Positions 29,182-41,852 of a stretch of 64,000 nucleotides of DNA are shown piece by piece (the first letter of the stretch is position 1; each line of letters begins with the position of its first letter). Made by a program: the position numbers and the translations under genes. This DNA is from Bathymodiolus brooksi (Eukaryota; Mollusca; Bivalvia; Mytilida; Modiolidae): the NCBI GenBank assembly GCA_963680875.1, contig OY804577.1:103613906-103677905 (forward strand). The letters are read 5' to 3'. A model generated the notes under the pieces. The model made no database searches. It was not told the origin of the DNA and was given only the letters and a program-made list of their open reading frames with translations.

Positions 29182-30056
29182 AGGCATATTGTCTACCACA
29201 ATCGTAATTTTTTCATACCCAAAATTATTGTCGTTTTCCATACTGACCTTCATAAGATGAAGATTAACACCGAGTTATGCTGCAAAAGATACGATTTTTT
29301 GACAAAAAAGACACAAAACTATCGTCATCGAAATTATTGTCCAGGATAACAAGAATTCAAATCTATTCATATGACTTTCTATGTGAACCCGTCTTGAGCA
29401 TGCACACTGCTTAGAAACAATAAACAACATGTGGTTCTTGGGCAAAAGAGAAAGTGTCAATGCGTGGAAGAAAGCGGACTTTGACGGATTCAGAGAGAAA
29501 GATGAATAGAAGTGAAGTATCTTCCAAACGGAACAAATGCAGGATATATGTAGGGGATCAGTTGGATCGTTGGAACGAACTCAAGGAAGTGCTACGCGTC
29601 CAAACTCGTGCTGAAGTGGCAAAGATTTTGCTTGATAGGTAAGCCGAGCGTGTTTTTTCCTTCTTTTCTCAATCGTTTTTCATATTTTATGAATTTATGA
29701 TGATGCCTATGATCATTTTCGGTAGATATTATTCAATATATGTAATCTTGCACCTGGCAACAGCAAATTATTGTCAATGAATAGCATAAAACGGCCATAT
29801 TTGCGAGGTAAACAAACACCAATCTTAACATCCATGCTGCAGCATCCGGGCTACTGGCATAAAAATAGATTTGGCCTCGCTCAGGTCAGTGCATAATTAA
29901 TTAGCTTCCAGTAACGATGGTCAGCTTTTTTAAATCGAAAAAACAACATTTCGTTGCATATTCGCCAATAATTCGGTGTTTAATCTTCATTTTAGTACGG
30001 AAAACGACAATAATTTTGGGTATGAAAAAATTACGATTGTGGTAGACAATATGCCT
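29182..30056 (+). mobile_element. TTAA-flanked DNA element (Kolobok- or piggyBac-like)
   Basis: The element is flanked by TTAA at 29178-29181 and 30057-30060. Its ends are near-perfect inverted repeats of roughly 90 bp, starting AGGCATATTGTCTACCACAA. A TTAA target duplication is typical of Kolobok and piggyBac; the end sequence does not start with CCC as piggyBac does, so Kolobok is the better guess. At 875 bp it is too short to be autonomous. It contains one exon-like reading frame at 29460-29638. Confidence 0.8.
29460..29638 (+). pseudogene. Exon-like N-terminal fragment carried by the TTAA element
   Basis: From ATG at 29460 an open frame of about 60 codons ends at a good donor, cttgatag/gtaagc (gt at 29639-29640). 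It is basic at the start (RGRKRTLTDSERKMNR), then has RIYVGDQLDRWNELKEVLRV and AEVAKILLD. This looks like a real DNA- or protein-binding start of a longer protein whose other exons are missing. I recall similar N-terminal motifs in uncharacterised animal transposon-related proteins, but cannot name the family. Confidence 0.5.
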
Positions 30057-30060
30057 TTAA

Positions 30061-30930
30061 GCAAACCATTAGAAATTTATATACAAGGTCTGGAACCATG
30101 AAAGGCAGACCAAGTGTTATTTCAGGTATTACCACTTTTTTCGCACTGGAGTTATGGGCCTTGATCTATGATTTGCCAAATATAATCAAAATATTTCAGG
30201 TTTCTGCTCATTAGCTTAAGTTCTGACTTCTGCAAATGATTTAAAATTTATAAAACAATTTTTATGACCAAAATACGCAGGTCTGTTTGGAATTTGGTAA
30301 TTATTCCTATTATAATTCCATGTAATGTAAGCAGGTATATTATGCCCCTAAATGTACAAAGGGCAAATTTTTGGTTTCTGTGCTCTAAATTTAGTTTCTA
30401 TTGGCCAAATATTTGAGATTGTTACACAATGTTTTTAACCACAATACACAGACACGTTTGAATTTGGTTAATATTCCTGTTATGTTTCTAAACTTATGCC
30501 CCTGTTTACCTTAACTGACAGCAGGGACATCCATGTTCTATAAAAACATCTTCAATTTTTTAATGTTGAAGACTTACACTCATAGATTGATACATACTAG
30601 CATTGGTTTGTTCGTGAGACTGGATTTCTCAGAGCAATGTTGCATCAAAGGTGAAGCCTGAGATGTGAGATCAATGATTCCATTTCTAGCAAAACATATC
30701 AACGTTAGTATGTTCATCGAGGATTTGTCAAAGTGGCATCAGTGACATCAATAAAACATTATGCTATAGATCAACAATAATATGTTTGGATCACACTTGT
30801 CGCTTAGATAACATATTTGATCGTGTGTAAAGATTGAAGGGAAATTTACAAATCAACAATAAAAATATATCTGTGTATATATGTGTGGGTGTGTCTTAAA
30901 ATAAAATTGAATTGGTTGACCTATATTTAC
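30061..30930. other. Intron sequence with degenerate repeats
   Basis: Phrases such as gttatgggccttg, ttatgcccctaaatgtac and aatttggtaattattcctatta recur diverged at roughly 150-170-bp spacing up to about 30500. The rest is AT-rich. No gene. Confidence 0.5.
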
Positions 30931-31346
30931 CTTTACATTTGTACCCACGCTGTCCTCCCTTTGTATAGTTTGTGAACTCTGACCTTGAGCAAGACCAGAA
31001 GTTGTGGTGTTTGCTTCACCATCTGGTGGGGTTCTGTTGCTGGTTGTTGTCATATCAACGGGTGTTGTCATATCACTGGGATCATTTGATAGTCTGTTTG
31101 TTGTAGATTCTTCTGAAGAAGTGCTATTTTCACTCATTGATTGTGTGGGTGCAGAAGATCTCAAACTTTCTTGGTTATCATTAAATGAATGATTGTTGTT
31201 TGAATTTCTAACAGTAGAGAGATTTTGTCTGTCATCAACAGGTGACTGTGCACTGAATGGTATTGTATTCAATGCTACATCAGCTGAACATGGACCGTCT
31301 GCTAAGACATTCCCATTTAGAGGACCGTCTGCCAAAACATTGCTAC
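30931..31346 (-). CDS. TIR-domain gene, third coding exon (low-complexity linker)
   Basis: The minus-strand acceptor is gttctctag before 31346 and the donor is gtaaag/gtaaat after 30931. The 416 nt open with two nucleotides that complete the Gly codon left by the microexon and end at phase 0. The 138 or so residues (about 189-327 of the model) are rich in Ser, Thr, Asn and Asp, with an internal repeat NVLADGP...NVLADGP and the words MTTPVDMTTTSNRTPPDG and TSSEESTTNRLS. This is a typical disordered linker. The mirror frames on the plus strand are not separate genes. Confidence 0.75.
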
Positions 31347-31477
31347 CTAGAGAACAAAGTCAACATCTTATTTTTTATATAATTTTCACTTTGTTCTTTA
31401 GAGTAAAATTGGAAAAATGAGAAATATTTTCCACTTCTAAATATGGCAGAAAAGTTTTTTTTATGGTGTAATAATAC

Positions 31478-33546
31478 CTGAAATATCCTATACTTCTAAA
31501 TAACCAAAGTGAACACAAACAAAAGTGAAAAATCCTACACTTCTAAAAACCAAAGTGAATGCAAGCAAAAGTAAAAAATCCTACACTTCTAAGTAACCAA
31601 AGTGAACACAAACAAACCTGAAAATCCTATACTTCTAAATAACCAAAGTGAACACAAACAAACCTGAAAAATCCTACACTTCTAAAAACCAAAGTGAATG
31701 CAAGCAAAAGTAAAAAATCCTACACTTCTAAATAACCAAAGTGAACACAAATAAACCAGAAGAATCCTATACTTCTAAATAAACAAAGTAAACACAAAAA
31801 AACCTTAAAAATCCTACACTTCTAAATAACCAAAGTGAACACAAATAAACCTGAAAAATCCTATACTTCTAAATAAACAAAGTAAACACAAAAAAACCTT
31901 AAAAATCCTATACTTCTAAATAACCAAAGTGATCACAAACAAACCAGAAAAATCCTATACTTCTAAATAAACAAAGTAAACACAAAAAAACCTTAAAAAT
32001 CCTATACTTCTAAATAACCAAAGTAAACACAAACAAACCAGAAAAATCCTATACTTCTAAATAACCAAAGTGAACACAAATAAACCTGAAAAATCCTACA
32101 CTTCTAAATAAACAAAGTAAACACAAAAAAACCTTAAAAATCCTACACTTCTAAATAACCAAAGTGATCACAAACAAACCTGAAAAATCCTATACTTCTA
32201 AATAACCAAAGTGAACACAAATAAACCTGAAAAATCCTACACTTCTAAATAACCAAAGTGTACACAAACAAACCAAAAAAATCCTATACTTCTAAATAAC
32301 CAAAGTGATCACAAACAAACCAGAAAAATCCTACACCTCTAAATAACCAAAGTGATCACAAACAAACCAAAAAAATCTTACACTTCTAAATAACCAAAGT
32401 GAACACAAATAAACCAGAAAAATCCTATACTTCTAAATAACCAAAGTGAACACAAACAAACCTGAAAAATCCTACACTTCTAAATAACCAAAGTGAACAC
32501 AAATAAACCTGAAAAATCCTATACTTCTAAATAACCAAAGTGAACACAAACAAACCAGAAAAATCCTACACCTCTAAATAACCAAAGTGATCACAAACAA
32601 ACCAAAAAAATCTTACACTTCTAAATAACCAAAGTGAACACAAATAAACCAGAAAAATCCTATACTTCTAAATAACCAAAGTGAACACAAACAAACCTGA
32701 AAAATCCTACACTTCTAAATAACCAAAGTGAACACAAATAAACCTGAAAAATCCTATACTTCTAAATAACCAAAGTGAACACAAATAAACCTGAAAAATC
32801 CTATACTTCTAAATAACCAAAGTGAACACAAACAAACCCAAAAAATCCTATACTTCTAAATAACCAAAGTGATCACAAACAAACCAAAAAAATCTTACAC
32901 TTCTAAATAACCAAAGTGAACACAAATAAACCTGAAAATCCTACACTTCTAAATAACCAAAGTAAACACAAACAAACCAGAAAAATCCTACACTTCTAAA
33001 TAACCAAAGTGAACACAAACAAACCAAAAAAATCCTACACTTCTAAATAACCAAAGTGAACACAAACAAACCAAAAAAATCCTATACTTCTAAATAACCA
33101 AAGTGAACACAAACAAACCAGAAAAATCCTATACTTCTAAATAACCAAAGTGATCACAAACAAACCAGAAAAATCCTATACTTCTAAATAACCAAAGTGA
33201 ACACAAATAAACCTGAAAAATCCTACACTTCTAAATAACCAAAGTGAACACAAACAAACCAAAAAAATCCTACACTTCTAAATAACCAAAGTGAACACAA
33301 ACAAACCTGAAAATCCTACACTTCTAAATAACCAAAGTGATCACAAACAAACCAAAAAAATCCTATACTTCTAAATTACCAAAGTGAACACAAACAAACC
33401 AGAAAAATCCTATACTTCTAAATAACCAAAGTGATCACAAACAAACCTGAAAAATCCTATACTTCTAAATAAACAAAGTAAACACAAAAAAACCTTAAAA
33501 ATCCTATACTTCTAAATAACCAAAGTGAACACAAATAAACATAAAC
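31478..33546. repeat. 47-bp satellite, left block, about 44 copies
   Basis: Units of about 47 bp combine tcctacacttctaaataacc, aaagtgaacacaaa and caaaccagaaa. There is more point variation than in the 77-bp array, for example gatcac for gaacac and aaccttaaa for aaccagaaa. It lies in the second intron of the TIR gene and is separated from the right block (35258-41138) by two insertions. Confidence 0.95.
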
Positions 33547-34532
33547 TAGAGGCTCCCAGGAGCCTGTAATCGCTCACCTGGTTTTCAATTTGACATCGAA
33601 AGTTGATAGAAAATGGGGGTGTTACACATAATTTATCCAAAGATAATTTTAACTCAAATTTCTAAGCAAAAGATTTTGATGTGATTTTTATCTCATAATA
33701 TTTCTAAACGGAATAAACTGGCTGAAAAAATCTCACAGAAAAACCCAGAATATATATTAAACTACTCATTGCCATGTAGCTGCATTTAAAATTTGAGTTC
33801 ATTTTGATTTGTAATAAATCAGACACAATATTGAAAAGGGACCACCCAACGACCATCCCAGCCAAATTTGCTTTAATTTGGTTCAGCGGTTTCAGGTGGC
33901 CATCTTGGATTTTCAATCGGTCCAAAAAGTAACAACACTTGGTTAGCAGCTTGCAATGATCATTCATGACAATTTTCAATTCCATCCTCCATGTAGTATC
34001 GGAGAAGAAGATCTTTGAAATTTCAGCCAATCAGAGGTTATTATGGCCTCTGGCAGCCATATTGGATAACCGATCGGAACAAAAAGTAACAACAATTGAT
34101 CAGAACCTTGTCAGGAACATTTCTGCCAAGTATGGTTCCAATCCATCCTGTGGTTCTTGAGAAGAATTCTGTTTTACATATTTCCCATAGGGTCGCTATG
34201 TTAAATTATGTCCCCCGCTGGTGGCCATCTTGGATTTTCAATCGGCCCAAAAAGTAACAACACTTGGTTAGCAGCTTGCAATGATCATTCATGACAATTT
34301 TCAATTCCATCCTCCATGTAGTATCGGAGAATAACATCATTAAAAATTTCAGCCAATCAGAGGCTTTTATGGCCCCTGGCAGCCATGTTGGATAACCAAT
34401 CGCAACGAAAGTAACAACACTTGGTTAGACCATGCAAATGAACATTCCTGCCACGTTTGGTCCCATTTGCTTCAGTGGTTCTCTAGAAGAAGATTGAAAT
34501 GTTTACGAACGGACGACGGATGCCAAGTGATA
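33547..34532 (+). mobile_element. GTGAGCTAAAAAG-family element, 5' end intact, 3' end truncated
   Basis: It starts ctagaggctcccaggagcct then cgctcacctgg, like the copy starting at 55307. It contains the ggccatcttgg and catgacaattttcaattcc units, and reaches the ggacgacggatgccaagtgat tail before breaking off without the terminal hairpin. It is inserted in the 47-bp satellite. Confidence 0.75.
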
Positions 34533-34548
34533 GCCTACACTTCCAAAT

Positions 34549-35257
34549 GGTTTCAGGTCGTTCCGGCCCCAAGTCGATTCGGCCCAAGTCGTTCCGGCCC
34601 CCAGTCGATCCCGCCCTAAATTAAAAGTCGATTCGGCCCCATTTGAAATTAAATACTTTTGAACGAAATACAAGTGTTTATCATTTCAAAATGTTTTTGA
34701 TCGATTTTAATTTTCAAAAATTCAAACATTAGAATTGTTTGTGTGTAATCAAGAAATCAATGTACTCGTTATCTTTGATTGTACTCTAAATTAAACTTCA
34801 CCCAAGCTAATTTTACTGTTTGATATCACCAATTAATTTGAACAATTTATAAAATCAACTTCAAGTGTAGTAAAAACATACAAGAACTCAAAACCCAAGC
34901 TAATTTTAGGGTGTGAGAAATTTGAAAGTCTTTGTTCCACCGCGCTGTGGCTATAAAAAAGGAACTATGACTATAGCTTTCATTCATTCCTTCCATGATG
35001 TCTTACCCATGTGTAGTGTGTTCTAGACCTGTCAGACCGTGACAGCAAGCTCTAGAGTGTGACTCCTGTGGAAACTAGTTATCTCCTGCTTATCATTCGG
35101 AACACACTTTCTGTTTGACGTTCAGGTTTGCTAGTTTATAATAGGGCCGAATCGACTTGGGGCTGGACCCACTTCGGCCAGAATGACTTGAGCCGAAATG
35201 ACTTCGGGCCGGAACAACTTGGGGCCGAATGGTTTGGGGCCGGATCGACCTGATACC
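34549..35257. mobile_element. Foldback-type DNA element with 8-bp target duplication
   Basis: TTCCAAAT occurs at 34541-34548 and 35258-35265, i.e. on both sides. The ends are inverted (GGTTTCAGGTCG versus GGTATCAGGTCG). Each end continues into several short repeated words of the type agtcgattcggcccc, arranged inverted at the two ends. The 500-bp centre is AT-rich and noncoding. The 8-bp duplication suits hAT, P or Merlin-like transposition; the family is not known to me. Confidence 0.75.
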
Positions 35258-38200
35258 TTCCAAATAACCAAAGTGAACACAAAACTGAAAATCCTATACT
35301 TCTAAATAACCAAAGTGAACACAAATATACATGAAAAATCCTACACTTCTAAATAACCAAAGTGAACACAAATAAACATGAAAAATCCTACACTTCTAAA
35401 TAACCAAAGTAAACACAAATAAACCAGAAACATCCTACACTTCTAAATAACCAAAGTAAACACAAATAAACCTGAAAAATCCTATACTTCTAAATAACCA
35501 AAGTAAACACAAATAAATCAGAAACATCCTACACTTCTAAATAACCAAAGTAAACACAAACAAACCAGAAAAATCCTATACTTCTAAATAACCAAAGTGA
35601 ACACAAACAAACCAGAAAAATCCTACACTTCTAAATAATCAAAGTGAACACAAACAAACCAGAAAAATCCTATACTTCTAAATAATCAAATTGAACACAA
35701 ATAAACCTGAAAAATTCTATACTTCTAAATAACCAAAGTGAACACAAATAAACCTGAAAAATCCTACACTTCTAAATAACCAGTCAACACAAACAAACCA
35801 GAAAAATCCTACACTTCTAAATAACCAAAGTGAACACAAACAAACCAGAAAAATCCTACACTTCTAAATAATCAAAGTGAACACAAACAAACCAGAAAAA
35901 TCCTATACTTCTAAATAATCATAGTGAACATAAATAAACCTGAAAAATCCTATACTTCTAAATAACCAAAGTGAACACAAACAAACCTGAAAAATCCTAC
36001 ACTTCTAAATAACCAAAGTGAACACAAACAAACCAGAAAAATCCTATACTTCTAAATAACCAAAGTGAACACAAACAAACCAGAAAAATCCTACACTTCT
36101 AAATAATCAAAGTGAACACAAATAAACCTGAAAAATTCTATACTTCTAAATAACCAAAGTGAACACAAACAAACCAGAAAAATCCTATACTTCTAAATAA
36201 TCAAATTGAACACAAATAAACCTGAAAAATTCTATACTTCTAAATAACCAAAGTGAACACAAATAAATCTGAAAAATTCTACACTTCTAAATAACCAGTC
36301 AACACAAACAAACCAGAAAAATCCTACACTTCTACATAACCAAAGTGAACACAAACAAACCAGAAAAATCCTACACTTCTAAATAATCAAAGTGAACACA
36401 AACAAACCAGAAAAATCCTATACTTCTAAATAATCAAATTGAACACAAATAAACCTGAAAAATTCTATACTTCTAAATAACCAAAGTGAACACAAATAAA
36501 CCTGAAAAATTCTACACTTCTAAATAACCAGTCAACACAAACAAACCAGAAAAATCCTACACTTCTAAATAACCAAAGTGAACACAAACAAACCAGAAAA
36601 ATCCTACACTTCTAAATAATCAAAGTGAACACAAACAAACCAGAAAAATCCTATACTTCTAAATAATCAAAATGAACACAAATAAACCTGAAAAATCCTA
36701 TACTTCTAAATAACCAAAGTGAACACAAATAAACATGAACAATCCTATGCTTCTAAATAACCAAAGTGAACACAAACAAACCTGAAAAATCCTACACTTC
36801 TAAATAACCAAAGTGAACACAAACAAACCAGAAAAATCCTATACTTCTAAATAACCAAAGTGAACACAAACAAACCAGAAAAATCCTACACTTCTAAATA
36901 ATCAAAGTGAACACAAATAAACCTGAAAAATTCTATACTTCTAAATAACCAAAGTGAACACAAACAAACCAGAAAAATCCTATACTTCTAAATAATCAAA
37001 TTGAACACAAATAAACCTGAAAAATTCTATACTTCTAAATAACCAAAGTGAACACAAATAAATCTGAAAAATTCTACACTTCTAAATAACCAGTCAACAC
37101 AAACAAACCAGAAAAATCCTACACTTCTAAATAACCAAAGTGAACACAAACAAACCAGAAAAATCCTACACTTCTAAATAATCAAAGTGAACACAAACAA
37201 ACCTGAAAAATTCTATACTTCTAAATAACCAAAGTGAACACAAATAAACCTGAAAAATTCTATACTTCTAAATAACCAAAGTGAACACAAACAAACCAGA
37301 AAAATCCTACACTTCTAAATAACCAAAGTGAACACAAATAAACATGAACAATCCTATGCTTCTAAATAATCAAAATGAACACAAATAAACCTGAAAAATC
37401 CTATACTTCTAAATAACCAAAGTGAACACAAATAAACATGAACAATCCTATGCTTCTAAATAACCAAAGTGAACACAAATAAACCTTAAAAATCCTACAC
37501 TTCTAAATAACCAAAGTGAACACAAACAAACCAGAAAAATCCTATACTTCTAAATAACCAAAGTGAACACAAACAAACCAGAAAAATCCTACACTTCTAA
37601 ATAACCAAAGTGAACACAAACAAACCAGAAAAATCCTACACTTCTAAATAACCAAAGTGAACACAAATAAACCTGAAAAATCCTACACTTCTAAATAACC
37701 AAAGTGAACACAAATAAACCAGAAAAATCCTATACTTCTAAATAACCAAAGTGAACACAAACAAACCAGAAAAATCCTACACTTCTAAATAACCAAAGTG
37801 AACACAAACAAACCAGAAAAATCCTATACTTCTAAATAATCAAAGTGAACACAAACAAACAGAAAAATCCTATACCTCTAAATAATCAAATTGAACACAA
37901 ATAAACCTGAAAAATTCTATACTTCTAAATAATCAAAGTGAACACAAATAAACCCGAAAAATTCTACACTTCTAAATAACCAGTCAACACAAACAAACCA
38001 GAAAATTCTTACACTTCTAAATAACCAAAGTGAACACAAACAAACCAGAAAAATCCTACACTTCTAAATAACCAAAGTGAACACAAACAAACCAGAAAAA
38101 TCCTATACTTCTAAATAATCAAAGTGAACACAAATAAACCTGAAAAATCCTATACTTCTAAATAACCAAAGTGAACACAAATAAACATGAACAATCCTAT

Positions 38201-41138
38201 ACTTCTAAATAACCAAAATGAAAACAAATAAACCTTAAAAATCCTACACTTCTAAATAACCAAAGTGAACACAAACAAACCAGAAAAATCCTATACTTCT
38301 AAATAATCAAAGCGAACACAAACAAACCAGAAAAATCCTACACTTCTAAATAATCAAAGTGAACACAAACAATCCTGAAATATCCTATTCTTCTAAATAA
38401 CCAAAGTGAACACAAATAAACATGAACAATCCTACCCTTCTAAATAACTAAAGTGAACACAAACAAACCTAAAAAATCCTACACTTCTAAATAACCAAAG
38501 TGAACACAAACAAACCAGAAAAATCTTACACTTCTAAATAACCAAAGTGAACACAAACAATCCTGAAATATCCTATTCTTCTAAATAACCAAAGTGAACA
38601 CAAATAAACATGAACAATCCTACACTTCTAAATAACCAAAGTGAACACAAATATACATGAAAAATCCTACACTTCTAAATATCCAAAGTGAACATAAATA
38701 AACATGAAATATCCTACACTTCTAAATAACCAAAGTGAACACAAACAAACCAGAACAATCCTACACTTCTAAATAACCAAAGTGAACACAAACAACCAGA
38801 AAAATCCTATACTTCTAAATAACCAAAGTAAACACAAACAAACCAGAAAAATCCTATACTTCTAAATAACCAAAGTGAACACAAACAAACCAGAACAATC
38901 CTACACTTCTAAATAACCAAAGTGAACACAAACAAACCAGAAAAATCCTACACTTCTAAATAATCAAAGTGAACACAAACAATCCTGAAATATCCTATTC
39001 TTCTAAATAACCAAAGTGAACACAAATAAACATGAACAATCCTACACTTCTAAATAACTAAAGTGAACACAAACAAACCTAAAAAATCCTACACTTCTAA
39101 ATAACCAAAGTGAACACAAACAAACCAGAAAAATCTTACACTTCTAAATAACCAAAGTGAACACAAATATACATGAAAAATCCTACACTTCTAAATAACC
39201 AAAGTAAACACAAACAAACCAGAAAAATCCTATACTTCTAAATAACCAAAGTGAACACAAACAAACCAGAACAATCCTACACTTCTAAATAACCAAAGTG
39301 AACACAAACAAACCTGAAAAATCCTACACTTCTAAATAACCAAAGTGAACACAAATAAACCAGAAAAATCCTATACTTCTAAATAACCAAAGTGAACACA
39401 AACAAACCAGAAAAATCCTATACTTCTAAATAACCAAAGTGAACACAAACAAACCTGAAAAATCCTACACTTCTAAATAACCAAAGTGAACACAAATAAA
39501 CCTGAAATATCCTATTCTTCTAAATAACCAAAGTAAACACAAACAAACCAGAAAAATACTATACTTCTAAATAACCAAAGTGATCACAAACAAACCAAAA
39601 AAATCCTACACTTCTAAATAACCAAAGTGAACACAAACAAACCAGAACAATCCTATACTTCTAAATAACCAAAGTGAACACAAATAAACCTTAAAAATCC
39701 TATACTTCTAAATGACCAAAGTGAACACAAACAAACCAGAAAAATCCTACACTTTTAAATAACCAAAGTTAACACAAACAAACCTGAAAAATCCTACACT
39801 TCTAAATAACCAAAGTGAACACAAACAAAGCTGAAAAATTCTATACTTCTAAATAATCAAAGTGAACACAAACAAACCTGAAAAATCCTATACTTCTAAG
39901 TAATCAAAGAGAACACAAACAAACCAGACAAATCCAATACTTCTAAATAACCAAAGTGAACACAAACAAACCAGAAAAATCCTACACTTCTAAATAACCA
40001 AAGTGAACACAAATAAACCTTAAAAATCCTACACTTCTAAATAACCAAAGTGAACACAAACAAACCAGAAAAATCCTACACTTCTAAATAACCAAAGTGA
40101 ACACAAACAAACCAGAAAAATCCTACACTTCTAAATAACCAAAGTGAATACAAACAAACCAGAAAAATCCTATACTTCTAAATAACCAAAGTGAACACAA
40201 ATAAACCTGAAAAATCCTACTCTTCTAAATAACCAAAGTGAACACAAACAAACCTGAAAAATCCTATACTTCTAAATAACCAAAGTGAACACAAACAAAC
40301 CAGAAAAATCCTACACTTCTAAATAACCAAAGTGAACACAAACAAACCAGAAAAATCCTACACTTCTAAATAACCAAAGTGAACACAAATAAACCTTAAA
40401 AATCCTACACTTCTAAATAACCAAAGTGAACACAAATAAACCAGAAAAATCCTATACTTCTAAATAACCAAAGTGAACACAAACAAACCAGAAAAATCCT
40501 ACACTTCTAAATAACCAACGTGAACACAAACAAACCTGAAAAATCCTACACTTCTAAATAACCAAAGTGAAAACAAACAAACCAGAAAAATCCTATACTT
40601 CTAAGTAATCAAAGTGAACACATATAAACATGAAAAATCCTATACTTCTAAATAACCAAAGTGAACACAAACAAACCTGAAAAATCCTACACTTCTAAAT
40701 CACCAAAGTGAACACAAACAAATCAGAAAAATCCTATACTTCTAAGTAATCAAAGTGAACACAAATAAACCTGAAAAATCCTATACTTCTAAATAACCAA
40801 AGTGAACACAAACAAACCTGAAAAAATCCTACACTTCTAAATCACCAAAGTGAACACAAACAAACCAGAAAAATCCTACACTTCTAAATAACCAAAGTGA
40901 ACACAAACAAACCAGAAAAATCCTACACTTCTAAATAACCAAAGTGAACACAAACAAACCAGAAAAATCCTATACTTCTAAATAACCAAAGTGAACACAA
41001 ATAAACCTGAAAAATCCTACACTTCTAAATAACCAAAGTGAACACAAACAAACCTGAAAAATCCTACACTTCTAAATAACCAAAGTGAACACAAACAAAC
41101 CAGACAAATCCTATACTTCTAAATAACCAAAGTGATTA
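35258..41138. repeat. 47-bp satellite, right block, about 125 copies
   Basis: This is the same unit as 31478-33546. Shortened units with ataaccagtcaacac recur at 35781, 36296, 36529, 37091 and 37981. Together with runs of matching variants around them this shows block (higher-order) duplication. The array ends where gtgattacaatcaattataac begins. Confidence 0.95.
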
Positions 41139-41261
41139 CAATCAATTATAACTGTAGTGGACCTATTTTTCATGTTTATTATTTCATTCTGTATAGTACA
41201 ATAAGTTCAGGTACCGATAGTTAACAGCATGAACAGACAATATTGTTCAAACATATTTACA

Positions 41262-41420
41262 ATTTACAATGCTACATGTACATACTAATCTCCTGCTCTT
41301 TACAATGCTACATGTACATACTAACCTCTACAATGCTACATGTACATACTAATCTCCTGCTCTTTACAATGCTACATGTACATACTAACCTCTACAATGC
41401 TACATGTACATACTAACCTC
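41262..41420. repeat. Tandem repeat touching the microexon donor
   Basis: The words gctacatgtacatactaa recur at 41271, 41308, 41335, 41371 and 41399 (alternating spacings of about 36 and 28, i.e. a 64-bp dimer). Units include copies of the exon end and donor (minus strand gcaggag/gttagta). Some copies have GT changed to AT. Confidence 0.85.
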
Positions 41421-41450
41421 CTGCTGTTGTCAAATTTGGTGGTTGTGTCT
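41418..41450 (-). CDS. TIR-domain gene, 33-bp microexon
   Basis: The minus-strand acceptor is aatactttgtag before 41450 and the donor is gcaggag/gttagta. Its 33 nt need one nucleotide from the exon upstream and leave one for the exon downstream; both neighbours fit, and no stop arises. It encodes the word TQPPNLTTAG, like the Pro/Thr-rich linker on either side. A microexon found only from splice signals and phase is the weakest exon of the model, but the phase agreement on both sides is unlikely to be chance. Confidence 0.5.
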
Positions 41451-41574
41451 CTACAAAGTATTAATAATTAAATCAGTAATAATAGAATCACAAATGGCAT
41501 ATAATGTTTTTCTACATATAAATGCTTATATTTGAACTTTATTGAGAATTAGATATAAGTTTAAACCATTTAAG

Positions 41575-41852
41575 TTTAGTTTGGTTTATGGTGTTTAATG
41601 CCACTTTCAACATTATTTTAGTTATATTGTGGCAGTCAGTTTTATTGGTGGAGGCAACCGGAGTACCTGGAGAAAACCACCGACCTGTCGCAAGTCACTG
41701 ACAAACTTTATCACATAATGTTGTATAGAGTACATTTGTACACCTTGCTACGAATGGGGTTCGAACTCACAACTTCAGTGGTGATAGGCACTGATTGCAA
41801 AGGTAGTTGTAAATCCAACTACCATACAATCACCATCACGACGGCCCCTTAT
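41575..41852 (-). mobile_element. tRNA-derived SINE
   Basis: Same body and head as 27205-27460. On the minus strand the B-box-like word gagttcgaacccc (41755-41768 region) is close to the tRNA consensus, so this is the best preserved head of the family here. It lies in the first intron of the TIR gene. Confidence 0.8.

Noticed and set aside
31004..31420. Plus-strand open frames opposite the third TIR exon
   Set aside because: Mirror frames of a low-complexity coding exon; hydrophobic products reflect the Asn/Thr/Ser codons on the other strand.
33704..34160. Opposed open frames in the dispersed element
   Set aside because: They overlap each other on opposite strands within a known repeat and show no motif.
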